A program made the translations under genes and the position numbers. The notes under the pieces are model-generated. The model was given only the letters and a program-made list of their open reading frames with translations. It was not told the origin of the DNA and ran no database searches. Shown here piece after piece: positions 1 to 11,843 of a stretch of DNA of 64,000 nt (within the stretch, counting starts at the first letter, position 1; the number at the start of each line of letters is the position of its first letter). The stretch is from Zygnema cylindricum (Eukaryota > Streptophyta > Zygnematophyceae > Zygnematales > Zygnemataceae): positions 323,753 through 387,752 of the forward strand of contig JBBHKE010002370.1 of NCBI GenBank assembly GCA_037447655.1, read 5' to 3'.

Positions 1-269
1 ACTGGCTCTTCAATAGCTTCAGATATTTTCCTTTCCATTTTATACGCAGTACTTAAAAATAACCTCAAAAGCTTCCCAGTGGATGGTCTCCGGATTAATT
101 TCTACAGCTGTTCTATTTGTTTGATATTATACTTTGCTATTGCTCATAACAATTTGACTGTGGGGTAAGAGACCACTCGATGAAATAAGGATATTTTGGT
201 TTACCACCTCAAAATATGGGTACAAAATTGCATGCGCCTCCAATTTCATAGAGGTTAAGAAAACTCAGC

Positions 270-474
270 TACCCATGAATCACTATTAACGTTAAGAAAC
301 ATATTAGTATTAATAATTATATTTCTGGTGCTAAAGACGTGGGCAATTGTGAACCGCAAGAAAAATTAGCATTAAGAAATCAACAATTGATATTATTGCC
401 GCTATTTTGAGTGCGGAGGGGAAAAAAAAACGGGGCCGAATTAGTGTTATTAATGATAATAATAATTCACGGTG
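270..474. mobile_element. MITE family B copy (B0), degenerate
   Basis: The left end reads CCATGAATCACTATTAACG and the right end reads AATAATTCACGGTG. They form a diverged inverted repeat matching the family seen cleanly at 3416-3904 and 63237-63453. It lies downstream of dehydratase exon 4, so probably in the next intron. Positions 1-269 hold no exon that I can recognise. Confidence 0.5.
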
Positions 475-540
475 TTCCAGTTTGGAACATGGGTTGATTG
501 GTCAATCATTTGCAAGTCGGCAACTGGTATGTTCACTGAC

Positions 541-2849
541 CTGTGGGTGGCTCAATACACGTTTGAGGTCCCCAATCTGAGTTCCCGGGAGGGCCAAAAG
601 GCAATGGTTGACAGACAGCTGCACTTCTCCCACAATGTGAAGGCGGTGGCGCAGCAGAAGATCGTAATTGCGATGGATGCTACCCCCTAAGGAGTTCTCA
701 ATAGGAAGAACAGCCCTGTCCACAAGCCACAGCTCTACAGCCTGACAGAAACAAAAAATGTCCATAAAATCAGTCGAGTCTCACTTCGGTAGGATGGGTG
801 AATTCTTCAGACGTTATACGTTAAAAATGATCAGACATTGCTGAGATACGTCGCGAAAAAACTCGGATGAATATGTAACCATAGACTCCATTCTCTTGTT
901 CACTCTGCCAGTAGCTGCTTCGACTAAAGTGAGAGCTACTGCTAGCAAGGCAAAACAGCAGGAGCTCTCAGTTTTTCAAAGTGACAATGGCCCAAAGAAA
1001 TCGACAAGCTGCGTACTGCCCTGGACTGCAGATGAGAGCAAATAGCAAAATGGCTGGCCGACTATGACATTGAGTTATATCACAAACGAAGACTCTCTGT
1101 GGCATATCATTTCAAATCAACCCAAGAAAACAGAGCATGCTGACAGATACATGACTGCCCGTCACTTGAGCTACCGAACTATTAGCATTACCACTTTAGT
1201 AGAACTTTAAATTACGTTTTACCACGTGGCTTATTGTGGGCTACTTAAAGATATAGTGTTATTCACGCTTTGTGATTTTGGGTCAAAAAAACAGTCGTAT
1301 GAATTGGAGTGATTGACTAGTATACCATGCATAGTGTATAGCAATCACTCCTCACCTGAAAAGCCGCCTCAAATTGTTCGCATGGCACCGGCTCACAATC
1401 AGGATACGCCTTGGCAGCTGCTGCTTCGCTGTATGCCCCGGGAACCCCCTGTTCATACCATATAAAAACCCCAGCATGTATGAGGCACTGCCAATGTTGA
1501 CACATAGGCCATTAACGGGAGAGAATATTACCCTCAGACTGAGGGTGAATCATACACTTTTATGAGTAACCATGCGTAGTCAGCTGCCTCCGGCCAGCGA
1601 AGGAGCACATACACGGAGAGACAGGCAGATACACACACACGCATAGGAAGAGGGAAAGGGAGAGGGAGAAAGAAGGGATAGATACCTGGTATGCTACGCG
1701 TAGACCTGTTGAAATCAGCTGTGGTTTGGAATTGGAGACTGACAGAGGTTCTGCAAGTTCCAAAAGACTACGGGAAGTCAAATACTTACCAAACAAAATA
1801 TGGTGCTTCATATTACATTTTCGCTCCGCAAATTCAGGCTTCCTCTCTTAATTAAAAGAGCCCGAATGACTCCTGCATAGATTTTAAAGGACTCAAACCT
1901 TTCATTTCAAACATCTTTGGTGCTGGGCTGAGATGAATTTCCAAAATTATGCTGAAAAGACTTGCTCGGTAAACCATGGGGTTTTACAGCTGCTGTTAAA
2001 GATCCGTTATATTTTAGCAAAATAAATTATGTGTTCACTCTTATGTTTATTTCCATACTTATGTTGGCAGGCATACCAGTTTAATGAGGGCAATGTGAAA
2101 TTTAAAACTCGAATGCAGTCTGTTTATTGTTCTATTTATAATAAGCTAAAATCACTAGGACTCCGGTTGTTCTAAGCTGCCCACGTCCAAAAAAAAATTC
2201 AAATCAAATTTTCATTTAATTTTCCACTACTGTAACTGTCTATAACAAAAAAAGGCAATTATTAAAAAAAAAAAAAAAAAAAATGTAAAACACACAAAAA
2301 AGTCGCATAGAAACCAAACCATATGATGTAGACAAACTCACTTATACTGTGTGTTTCTTCAACCCCAGTTCCATTGCCTCCTCCTCCATTCGACCCAGCA
2401 GCTGTCGCATCTCCGAAAATAGTAACAGAGTTATCTGACTCAACTTTCTCAGGCGAGGGAGAATTGGTGGAAGCATCGGCTTCACTTTGAATGTCGGTGA
2501 CAGCTGAAGACGAAGACAGCGAATCTGACGCTCGTGACATATACAGCTGTGACGTCGACGCTGGAGGATCCGGTCGAGATAAGCCGGCCATCAGCCACCA
2601 GCAAGATTCGGGAGCACCGACGGCAAGAGTATCGACGTTTCGTGAGGAAAGCTGACAACTGACACCTGGCAATTGACGGTTGGCGCCTCGAGAAGTAGGG
2701 GAGAAGGAGTTGCTTGTTACATTTGAATTGGAAAGCAGGTTCGAAGCAGCAGAATTTAGCATTTGACGATCCATAGACGTGGCTAACGGTTGGAACGTGT
2801 AAGATGGTCGGCAGGAGTATGGGGAGAAAAGAGAAGAGTGAAGAGCCAT
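541..2849 (-). CDS. ADT: Arogenate/prephenate dehydratase, plastid-targeted (5' part, 4 exons)
   Basis: Converts arogenate (or prephenate) to phenylalanine (or phenylpyruvate), the last step of phenylalanine synthesis in plastids. Exons on the minus strand: 2849-2342, 1750-1686, 1448-1356, 741-541, together 289 codons. All joins keep phase and use GT-AG. Residues 1 to about 185 are Ser-rich and low in acidic residues, as in a transit peptide, but long for one. The catalytic domain starts at [17 protein letters not shown]. Exon 4 carries the plant-typical [18 protein letters not shown] and LHIVGEVQ. The rest of the domain, including the TRF catalytic motif and the ACT regulatory domain, must lie left of position 1. 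I chose the ATG at 2849 (MALHSS) because it starts a typical transit sequence; an in-frame ATG at 2993 is possible. Plant enzymes of this family favour arogenate, but the fragment cannot settle the substrate. Confidence 0.9.
742..1355. other. Dehydratase intron 3 with a possible retroelement scrap
   Basis: This 614-bp intron separates the GVPGAYSE exon from the ENSLGG exon. On the plus strand near 1036-1090 a short reading reads [17 protein letters not shown], which resembles the end of the RNase H domain of Ty3/gypsy elements. It is flanked by stops and has no other recognisable domain, so the match is weak. Confidence 0.3.
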
Positions 2850-3369
2850 GGCGGATGCCCGACCGCAAGACGGAAGAAACAGAGAATATACATGGATCTG
2901 GCAATGAGGAGCTTTATAAAGAGAAACCCTTAAGTCGAAGATAGATTTTTGCTCCGCGCAGGCGCTTACGGCAGCAGGTACAGGATCGTACATATTCGTA
3001 CAAGTTTGCTACGGAATCACGACAAAAATATGACTACTTTTGACTTTAAAAAACTGACCCGACCGACCAGCATTTTACCGCGGGACAAATCGGTTCTTTT
3101 CGGTGAAATGAAGTAACAGAGAATTGCCACACAGAGACAAAAAAATCCAGCGCAGCCGCAGGTTTTACCCACTTAGGGTATGTTCCCATGTACCAGAGTA
3201 AGAGTTTGTTTTGTCGTTTTACTCCAAAACTTAGCGCCGTACTGCATAATTTTCAACCGTACGAATGAATTACAATTTGCGTCATTATCAGATTCCCATG
3301 TAACCGAAACTTTAAAACGTTACTTTGGATTTTAGCGCAGATTTTACCGGGTACTTTTCAAAGTGTGGG

Positions 3370-4810
3370 TAAGTCCCCATGTAAGCGATACTTTGAAAAA
3401 GTACTTTGGACTGTACACCGTGAATCGCTATTAGAGTAATAAAAAATATAGCGTAATGAAACAATTAGCGTACTTTACGGTAAATTGTGTTTTTTCGGGT
3501 ACACCATGATACTAATTTATCATGTACTCTAATTTGTAAACTGCTTAGTAAAAAATTTCGGCACATAATATGTCCACACTAAAACATGTATATGTACGAA
3601 TTTGTTCAAATCGTACGCCGTCGCGTTTTTTTTACATCTGCGTATGCCGGAAAATATTTACGCAATTATATATTGTTATACTTTCTGTACTTTTAAATTT
3701 AAAAATGTACGGAATAGTACGTATCTGGCAGTCCGTACACCACACTATTTAAGAGGACACTAAATTACAGTTATGAACCGTATTGAGCGGGGTACCTCAA
3801 ATAACGTGAAAAAACATTTAGCGTACTTTATTCTATTTGAGAATTTGCCCAAAAAAAAGGGGTACCCCAACTAGCGTCATGTACGCTAATAGCGATTCAC
3901 CGTGTAGTGAAGTGTTCCGTACTACTTTGAAAAGCGTCCCTATGTGCGAAAATGAAATCGGAACTTTGACATGTGACGGTTGTAGACGTAGATACAACTT
4001 TGTGACGGTTGACGACGACTACGAAATTGGTGACGCCCACAAAAACAGCGACAGTTGTAGACGTCTACGTTTTTGTAATTTTGTGACATGGCAGATGTTT
4101 AGGGTTTTGCAACATTGTGACGTCACACTCACTTGTGACGTCACAGATTCAATAACTTTCGGCCATGGATACCCGATTTCGTTTCTCTACTTTTTTCGCT
4201 CTACTTGCCATAAAAATACACATAAAAGTAGTCAAAATAATTATTTTTCAAATATATTTCAGTTCATACCAGTTTTGTCGTGCCTCATTCTAAAAGGTGT
4301 GAGATTAAAGTGATAGTGTGAGAGGGAGAGGGGAGAGGCGACGACGATGCAAAATTCTACCGAGGACCCCATGAATGAAATTGGAGGTCCGAGACCCCTG
4401 CATATATTTTTCCGTACATCCTCGCCTTTTCCGTACATGCACGTGACGGGCAGGGAGAAAAATAGTGAGTACTCTCCCTCGTCCTAAAATTTTCCCAATC
4501 GTGTGGCGCGTGCATGGGTCATTTTTTATTCTTTGTTTGGGTGGTACTTTCACTGAAATCAGGTCGCGAGGTGATTTTCGATGAAGATTTTTGACGGGCT
4601 GGATTCTCTTGCCCAGGGGTCGAAAAAAGGAAAACGCCAAAATGCGTTCACATGACGACAAACATGAAGTATATTCAAAGTATCGAGTTGAAGTTTGCTG
4701 TACTTTTAAAGAATTGATTTCTTTAAACGGCTAAAGTATTTCTCGTACATAACTGTGTTTTGGGTGAAAACGACAGATTAAAGTCGATACTTTATACATG
4801 GGGACGTACC
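3370..4810. mobile_element. Family A element nested inside another A copy
   Basis: Begins GTCCCCATGTAAGCGATACT and ends ACTTTATACATGGGGAC, an inverted pair like the ends of the copy at 28748-30180. Flanking sequence (GTGGGTA on the left, GTACCATATG on the right) joins into sequence matching the uninterrupted A copy at 10361-11319 read in reverse. This indicates insertion with about 3 bp of target duplication. Confidence 0.55.
3416..3904. mobile_element. MITE family B copy (B1)
   Basis: Perfect-looking ends: CACCGTGAATCGCTATTAG on the left and its inverse CTAATAGCGATTCACCGTG on the right, with TA on both outer sides. The 489-bp interior is AT-rich and has no gene. TA duplication and short TIRs fit a Tc1/mariner (Stowaway-like) MITE. 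It is inserted in the A element at 3370-4810. Confidence 0.75.
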
Positions 4811-5789
4811 ATATGTCAATCATTACTTACGCCTTCATTACTTCAAATATGTGACAGTTGTATACGTCTACAAAATATGCGACAGCCTACGATAATACGA
4901 AACGAAATGTAGACGACTACGAAACTTCCTAAATTTAGTGACGTCTACAAAAACGGCGACGGTTGTAGACGTCGATTTTTTTGTGACATTGTAGATGTTT
5001 AGGGTTTTGTGACATTGCGAAGTCATGCTACCTTGCGAAGTCATGCTACCTTATGATGTCATTAACACGTTAACTTTCCGCCATGGTTTCCCGTTTTTTT
5101 TTTACCATTTATCATTCGATATGCCATCAAAATGAGACTAAAAATATATAAAAAAAAGAGGAAAAAATATATATATCATTCATTTAATACTATTATTGCT
5201 ACATTTCATTTAGAGATGAGAGAAAGAGGAGCGGTCAAATGAAAGGATGGGGAGAGACGAGGACGTTGTAAATTTTTGCTAATGACCCATGAATGAAAGT
5301 GGAGGTCTAAGACCCCCACAATTTTTTTTCCATACATGCTTGTAATTTTTGTACGTACATGCGCGTGGCGAGCATGGAAAAAAATAGCGTGTACTCTCCT
5401 TCGTTCAAAAAAATTTGAAGACGTTTCACGCGTGCAATACCTGCTTTCTATTCGTCGATAGGGTGTTAATCTAGTTAAAATCAGATCGCGATTTGATTCC
5501 ATTACAAGTGTGAAGATGAGCTGGAAGTGGGTCGCGATGATAATAACGCCAAATTGTCGTACCTTCCAAGTTCAAAGATGACGTAGAATGTACTTGCCCA
5601 TTTTTGGTACGGCGTAATATTTTCTCGTTGGAAGTCCCATTTTATGTGAAAACGACGGAAAAAACCCTTACTTTAACATATGGGAACACGCCCTTAGAAT
5701 GTACAAAATGTTATCGTTTTGTGTTTTTCGACCCACAGCCACGTTAAGAAACGTCATCTTCAAACTTTTCCCTTAAAACACATCATAGA

Positions 5790-6079
5790 TGTGTACTTAA
5801 CTGTACCATATTATGACATCCTCTTGTACTTGACTGTATATAACATCCCTTTGTAACGTAACCGTGACGTACTATAATATCTCTGTGTACTTAACCGTAT
5901 CATACTATAAAATCCCTCTGTACTTAACCATGCCGTACTACAACATCCTTCTCTACCTTGTCATAGTATCTCATCCCTTGTACGGTTGTACCTAACTGTA
6001 CCGTACTATAACATCCCTATACATCTAACCGTACCATACTATATCATCCCTCTGCACCTAATTGTGTCGTACTCTAAAA
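5790..6079. repeat. Minisatellite, about 36-bp unit, 8-9 degenerate copies
   Basis: Each unit reads roughly TGTACTTAACCGTACCGTAC followed by TATAACATCCCTC. Units differ by substitutions and small indels. The array begins just after the right end of the A block. The sequence from 6080 to 7005 that follows is AT- and GTAC-rich with no gene that I can see. Confidence 0.7.
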
Positions 6080-7005
6080 GTTCCGACACTATAAATCGTT
6101 GTTGTTCAAATCGTGCATTTTTTTCCTTTTTTGCGATTGCTACGTATAATTCGTGACTGTTGAAAAAATTGCAAAAAATCGCGATGTACTTTTTGCTCGA
6201 TAAAGTGAACGTCCAATTTACGGACACTGTACAGAATTTTATGGTAAATGTACGGTTATCAACGAAAAAATGTACGTACTTTGACAAAAATATACGTTGC
6301 ACTTCGTAATATTTTCTGTCCGATAAACTAAACATAAATTTTACGGTAAACGTACAGAATTGTACCGAAAATGTACGGACTATGACGAAAAGAGACGGGA
6401 ACTGTACGGAAAATGTACAAACTGCGGTATATGTAAAATTCATTTTTGTTTACATGTACGAAATAGTACGAACGAAAATTCATTAACGATTTTTAAGATT
6501 TTTTTAAAACGTTTAATGGGTTCGTTACGTATAATTTGTCGCGATTGGCTCGGTCGCACTAAACACTGTGAACAGCTATGTTATAAATGTGTTTTAAATT
6601 GAATAATAATTTATAGACGATTTCAAACGACAACGAAAAGTACACGATTTCTTATAGTTTGTCCGTTGCAGTACAATAAAACGAAGAAAAGTAAACAATT
6701 TGTTTTGTTTTGTCCGTTTGCGTCCAATACGGATTTTTTATTTGAAGGGTCTCAAGATTCCGATGCCATTACACGGCAACCAGTCAGGAGAAAAAGACAT
6801 CTTCTTCAACCATGAACGACACAGGTTAGAAGGCTAGACGTATGGAATGTCATCAGAGACATGCGACGTCACAAGCAGTAACATAAAATATCGTGCGACA
6901 ACACAGATTGTAGACGTTGACAACTGTCACAAACATTGTTGACGTATACAATCGCCGTAGACGTAAGTGGCGATTTGGATTTTACCCATTGGGACACTTA
7001 GAGCA

Positions 7006-7790
7006 CGTTCACATGTGATAAAGTAAGGATTTTTTCTTGTCGTTTTGCTCCATAATTTAGCCCACAACGAAAAAATATGCAGTCATACCAAATAAAATGA
7101 AATTACCACAGTACAATTTGCGTCACCTTGCAGTTTGTCATAATGTGAACGAATATGCAGACGATGTCGCACTCGTCATAAGTTTTATTAGAAAATTTTG
7201 CAGTACGCGGAGTACCAAGAAAAAACTATTGTCATCTCCAACATGTACGAACTGTTTTCCGTGTACGTACTTTTTCGCGAGCAAGGGCCGTGGAGGGGTC
7301 TCAAGCAACGGATGCCATTTCACAAAAGCGAAGTTCGTGAAGACACATTTTTCTCTCTCCCCCTCCCACTATCTACGTCTATCTCACAATTCTTAAATGG
7401 AAGATCTCTAAGAAATATTTATTTTGACTCTCTTTGGGCGTATTTTGATGGCAAATATAGTGAGAAGGGGCGAAAAAACAAAAACGAATAACCATAGCAA
7501 TTTTTTTTGGAATTAGTGACGTCAAAACTATTATAAGTGAGGGTGACGTCAAAATGTCACAAACCCTAAAAATCTAGAGTGTCACAAGAAACTAGACGCC
7601 TACGCGTCGCTATTTTGTAAATATTTTCAATTGTTCCAAGTTTTGTAGTCGTCAACAACCGTCACAAAAAACACGAACATCTAAATCCGTCACAAGTTAA
7701 AGTAACGATTTCATTGTGTTACAGCGGAACGATATCAAATTAGTACAAAAAATCTTCGCTAAAAAACAATATAACATGTGCCCTCATGCG
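7006..7790. mobile_element. Family A element remnant
   Basis: Starts TTAGAGCACGTTCACATGTG, matching A ends, then repeats the GTCGTTTTGCTCCA stretch also seen at 3205 and in reverse at 44500. Its interior carries GACGTC and TGTCACAAACCC motifs in the orientation opposite to the copy at 3900-4200. It ends near ACATGTGCCC. The borders are approximate. Confidence 0.45.
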
Positions 7791-9436
7791 CTCATGCGCT
7801 GTGCCCATGTAATAAAAGCTTATTATAGAATTCTACGCCGATGTTTTGTTGTACTTTTCAAAGTGTAATTCTGTCCAAGAACGAAATTATTACTTGGGCC
7901 TTCGCTACTTTAAATTGTAAATGTCCCATGTGCATATTACGCACGGAGTGAACTAACGAATACTACGAACAACACCCATCGAACGATTTTGAAATGCTAA
8001 TAAAATGCGTACCTTAGTTTGCACCCGTACATTCCTCGTACATTTACATACATTGTCCGCATATGTCCGTATTTTTTAAGGTTCTTTAATGGGGATTTAG
8101 GGTTTTGAGGGTACATTTTTGTACATTTCCTACATTTTAGTACAACTACCGTACATCTTATGTGCATTATAATTTAGTGTTATTTATTGAAGGGTTTTTA
8201 GCATTCTTATATATTTCATTATAATTGCGTTACATTTTTCGTACATTTACATATATTGTTCGTACATATACGTAAACTTTATAGATATTTAATGGGGGAT
8301 TTAGGGTGTTTAGGGTACTTCATTGTAATTTCACGTATAAATCACTACGACTACTTTAAATTTTCCATACTTATAAGGTTTCGGATAAACTTTCTGTATA
8401 ATTCCATACATTCTCGTATACTTTCCGTATTTTTTTAGATTTTTAAAGGATTTTTTGGTTTCATACTTTCCATACATTTTCCTGTGTGTTCGTACAACGA
8501 ACACTTTACGAAATTTATGAAAAGTTTAAAATCAACGAATATAAATCATATTTCGTAAAAAAGTCAAAATTCCTACGAATAAGACAAAAACGTTTAAAAA
8601 TATGGCATATCTATATATGTCTACAAAATGTGCGACAGACTATGAAACGAAATATAGGGGACTACGACACTTTTTTGAATTGATGACGTTTACAAAAACA
8701 ACAACAATTGTAAACGTCAAGTTTTTTCTGACATTGTAGATGTTTATGGTTTTGTGATATTGCAACATCATGTTACATTGTGACGTCATTAGTACGCGAA
8801 CTTTCCACCATGCATTCTTGATTTTTTTTTTTTACTTTCCATCATTTGATATGTCATCTAATTATGACGAAAGATATTAAAAAAACAAAAAATACTTTTT
8901 CATTTGATACTATTATTGTTGTATTTCATTTGGAGAAGAGAGGAAATGGAGCGATCGAGTGAGAAAGAGAGGGAGAGACGAAGACGGCGTAAAATTTTGC
9001 GAAAGACCTAAGATTGAAAGTGGAGGTCGAAAACACCTGAGAATTGTTTTCCCTACGTGCCTGCCATTTTTCTAGCAACATGCGCGTGACGAGCATGGAT
9101 AAAATTAGCGTGTACGCTCCCTCGTGGATAAATTTTTGAAAATGTTTGACGCGTGTAATAATAATTTCATATTCCTCAAGCGGCTATTACTTTTAATAAA
9201 ATCACCTCCCGAGTCATTTTTATTATAAGTGTGAAGATAAGTTTGCGTGACTTCGAAATGGGTCCAAAAGATAATAACGCCAAATTGAAGTACGTTTGAA
9301 ATTTGAAAAGGATTCAAAGGTGTATTTCGGTTCTTGCCCATTTTTTGTACGGCCTAAAATTTTATCATTAAGCATCCCATTTTATTTGAAAACGACAAAA
9401 AAAAACTTACTTGAACACGTGGGCACACTGCCTAAG
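7790..9436. mobile_element. Family A element with internal insertion
   Basis: Starts GTGCCCATGTAATAAAAGC and ends GAACACGTGGGCACACTGCC, an A-type inverted pair. The interior from 8600 to 9400 follows the same order of landmarks as 4860-5697: TGTAGATGTTTA, GACGTCATTAGTACG, the GA-rich stretch, then the palindromic box region near 9199. About 7930-8600 is extra. It holds a degenerate direct duplication of about 200 bp (CGTACATTTACATA near 8036 and 8239, each followed by TTTAATGGGGATTTAGGG). Confidence 0.5.
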
Positions 9437-10029
9437 GGTACGACCCCATGTAATTACAACTCAACGAACTTATTTTGTATTATAATGAAGATTCTCCGTA
9501 TACAACTTTTAATGATTATTTTGTGTCTTAAGTGTCCCAATGTGTAACAACAAAATTGTTATTTAAGGTTGAGATAATTGTATGCATCGACAATGCCCAC
9601 AACGACCGTCAACATCTAAAATTTGTCTCGACACACCGTAATTTTTTTAACTTTTTGGAACGTCTTAAGATACATCATATTTTTTTAAACATTTTTGTAC
9701 GTCGCATGTCTTTGCCTAACATGGTTGACACACAACCTTCCAACCATGGTTAAATAAGATGTTTTTGCGTTTTGCCTCTCTTATCTGGTGGCCATGAAGG
9801 GACATAAAATTACCGCCAAAATGTCCTTTTTGTGATACTGGCGCTTCCCACAGCCGTCCGATTAGATTGTCTTTTAAAATCGGCCGTTGAAATAAATGTT
9901 TGCAGCATTTATTTTGTGTGGTACTATAGTACGTAACATGTTCTATGTTCTACTGTATGTTTCATTAGTTAAACGAGATGTCCTACGTGTACGTGTTTAA
10001 ATATCTATCAAACCCCAAATACCACAGCA

Positions 10030-10280
10030 ATAGTCCTAGACTTAACGGACAAAGCTAATGGCTACGGGTGGCTTGAAGAACGGTAGGTACCAGGATCAAT
10101 TCCTGGGTCCGTAAAACCCCATTTTAGTAAAATCTACCAAGTCTACCTCTTGTCTCTGTAGAGGGCATAGCATCCATGGCTCTGTCTCCCTATTCAGCCT
10201 CTATCCATCCTTCAGTGACTACAACAAGTGTGGGGGCTTGGAGAAGGGAGTTAGAGGCAAACTGCATCTGCCTTTTTTTA
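10030..10280 (+). mobile_element. Candidate tRNA-derived SINE
   Basis: A box A-like TGGCTACGGGTGG (10059) is followed about 40 nt later by a T-arm look-alike: stem CCAGG, 7-nt loop ATCAATT, stem CCTGG (10090-10106). The loop region resembles box B with several changes. The body ends in a run of T at 10274-10279. This layout fits a Pol III SINE. No target duplication was found. 9437-10029 shows no gene or clear repeat. Confidence 0.4.
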
Positions 10281-10360
10281 TCCTAATACATACCTATAAA
10301 ATACACAAATATCAACAAGTTGGGTGTACAATTAGAGAAACGACTAATGGACCCGCACCC

Positions 10361-11319
10361 TTAGAGTGTGTGCCCATGTGTTAAAGTAACCGTTTTTTTT
10401 CCGTCGTTTTCACATAAAATGGGATTTTCAACGGTAAAATCTTACGCTTTATGAAAAATGGGCAAGAACCAAAGTACATTTTGCGTTGGAATATAGAAAA
10501 TACGTCGATTTGGCGTTATTATCACGTTGACCCACTTCAACGTCACGCCAGCTCATCTTCCCACTTACACTGGAATCAAATCGCGACTTGTTTTTAATTA
10601 AATAAAATAATACCCTACTGACGAATAACAAAATGGTATTGCACGCGTGAAGCGTCTTCAAAAAAAATTGAACGAGGGAGAGTACACGCTATTTTATTCC
10701 TTGCTCGTCACGTGCATGTACGAACGAAAATGACAAGCATGTACGGAAAAAGAAATCGTCGGGGTCTCGGACCTCCACTTTCATTCATGGGTCTTTTGGA
10801 AAATTTTACGTCGTTCTCGTCTCTCCCCCTCTTTCTCTCTCGACTGCTCCTCTTTCTCTCTTTTCTAAATGACATGCAACAATAATAGTATAGAATGAAA
10901 GATTTGTTTTCTTTCTTTTTTAATTTTTTTGGTCTTAGTTTGATGACATATTGAATGATACGATATAGGAAAAATAAATCGGGAAACAATGGCGGAAATC
11001 CACGTACTAATGACGTCACAAGGTAACATGACTTCACAATGTCAAAAAACCCTAAACATCTACAATGTCACATAAAACTCGACACCTGCAACAGTCGCCG
11101 TTTTTGTAGACGTCACTACTTTTATAAAGTTTCGTAATCGTCTGCATTTCGATTTGTAGGCTGCCGCACATTGTGTAAACGTCTGCAACTATCACATATT
11201 TGAAGTAATGAAAGGTGCAAGTAATGATTGAAATAGGAACACTTTGAAAAGTATACAGTAAAATCTGCGCTAAATCCAAAGTAACATTATAAAGTTTTGG
11301 TTACATGGGCACACACCCT
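10361..11319. mobile_element. Family A element, compact copy
   Basis: Ends TTAGAGTGTGTGCCCATGTG and ATGGGCACACACCCTTA form an inverted pair flanked by TTA. At 959 bp this is the shortest intact-looking A copy, and it runs in reverse relative to the block at 3290-5697. It keeps the palindromic box (10573-10592), the GA/CT-rich stretch near 10820-10860 and the GACGTC-rich segment near 11010-11110. No reading frame of note. Confidence 0.65.
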
Positions 11320-11762
11320 TAAATGAATAAGCTACAGTTAATGTTTTTCTTCGCGAGGTTACCAAACCCAATATAGTGTATAACAATATTATTTTCTTTA
11401 CACCAATAACTTCTTCAAACTGTAAACGATTCACATTGGAGTATTTTGTATCGCCAAACCTATCACCGCGATAAATTTGATACTCGATATATTGCATATT
11501 GAGAGGTCAAAGCGCTCGATTTATAGCTTTAAACCTAACAAAAACTATCGCAATATATTTGTTGGAAGGTTAAGTGTGTACAATTACAACATGGACATGA
11601 TGTACGGGGAAACGTACAATAGACTCGTACTTTTCTTTTTTGTGAATTTTGTTGAGGATATACACATTAAATTTGGTATTAGTTTTAAGTGGAATAATTC
11701 ACTTTCCATTTTATTTTATGTGTTCGACGTTTTTTGCTAACGGGGTCATCGTGGGCCAGTAT

Positions 11763-11843
11763 CGAATGAAGACTTTTGCTCCAATGCATCGAATGAATAA
11801 TCTTGCTCCAATACCTCGAATGAATACTCTTGCTCCAACGCCC
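11763..11843. repeat. 27-bp tandem repeat, three copies
   Basis: Unit CGAATGAATACTCTTGCTCC plus AATACAT, three times with few changes. The unit length is a multiple of three, so both strands read as a 9-residue peptide repeat in short ORFs. No gene context supports translation. The sequence on to 13910 is AT-rich with no recognisable gene. Confidence 0.75.

Larger units (their letters stand above)
3172..5697. mobile_element. Family A TIR element(s) with nested insertions
   Basis: Left end TTAGGGTATGTTCCCATGT and right end ATGGGAACACGCCCTTA are inverted copies, each flanked by TTA. The block is composite. 3172-3290 matches the end also seen at 7006 and 44540. From about 3290 a second A copy begins and resumes after 4810. 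An A-type element fills about 3370-4810, and a B MITE (3416-3904) lies inside that. Internal landmarks shared with other A copies are runs of GACGTC and TGTAGACG, a GA-rich stretch (4315-4345, 5215-5265) and a palindromic box (4556-4577, 5479-5498). No transposase reading frame is present, so it is non-autonomous. The 3-bp TTA flanks suggest PIF/Harbinger, but this is inference. Confidence 0.65.

Noticed and set aside
2262-2341. Continuation of the dehydratase leader ORF into a poly-Phe tail.
   Set aside because: It lies past a good GTGAGT donor; the poly-Phe comes from an A run in the intron.
4305-4661. Minus-strand ORF with similar-looking peptides in other A copies (5206-5502, 29858-30043).
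   Set aside because: The likeness is at DNA level: copies differ by an 8-nt indel (near 4465 versus 29903) that breaks the shared frame, so no protein is being kept.
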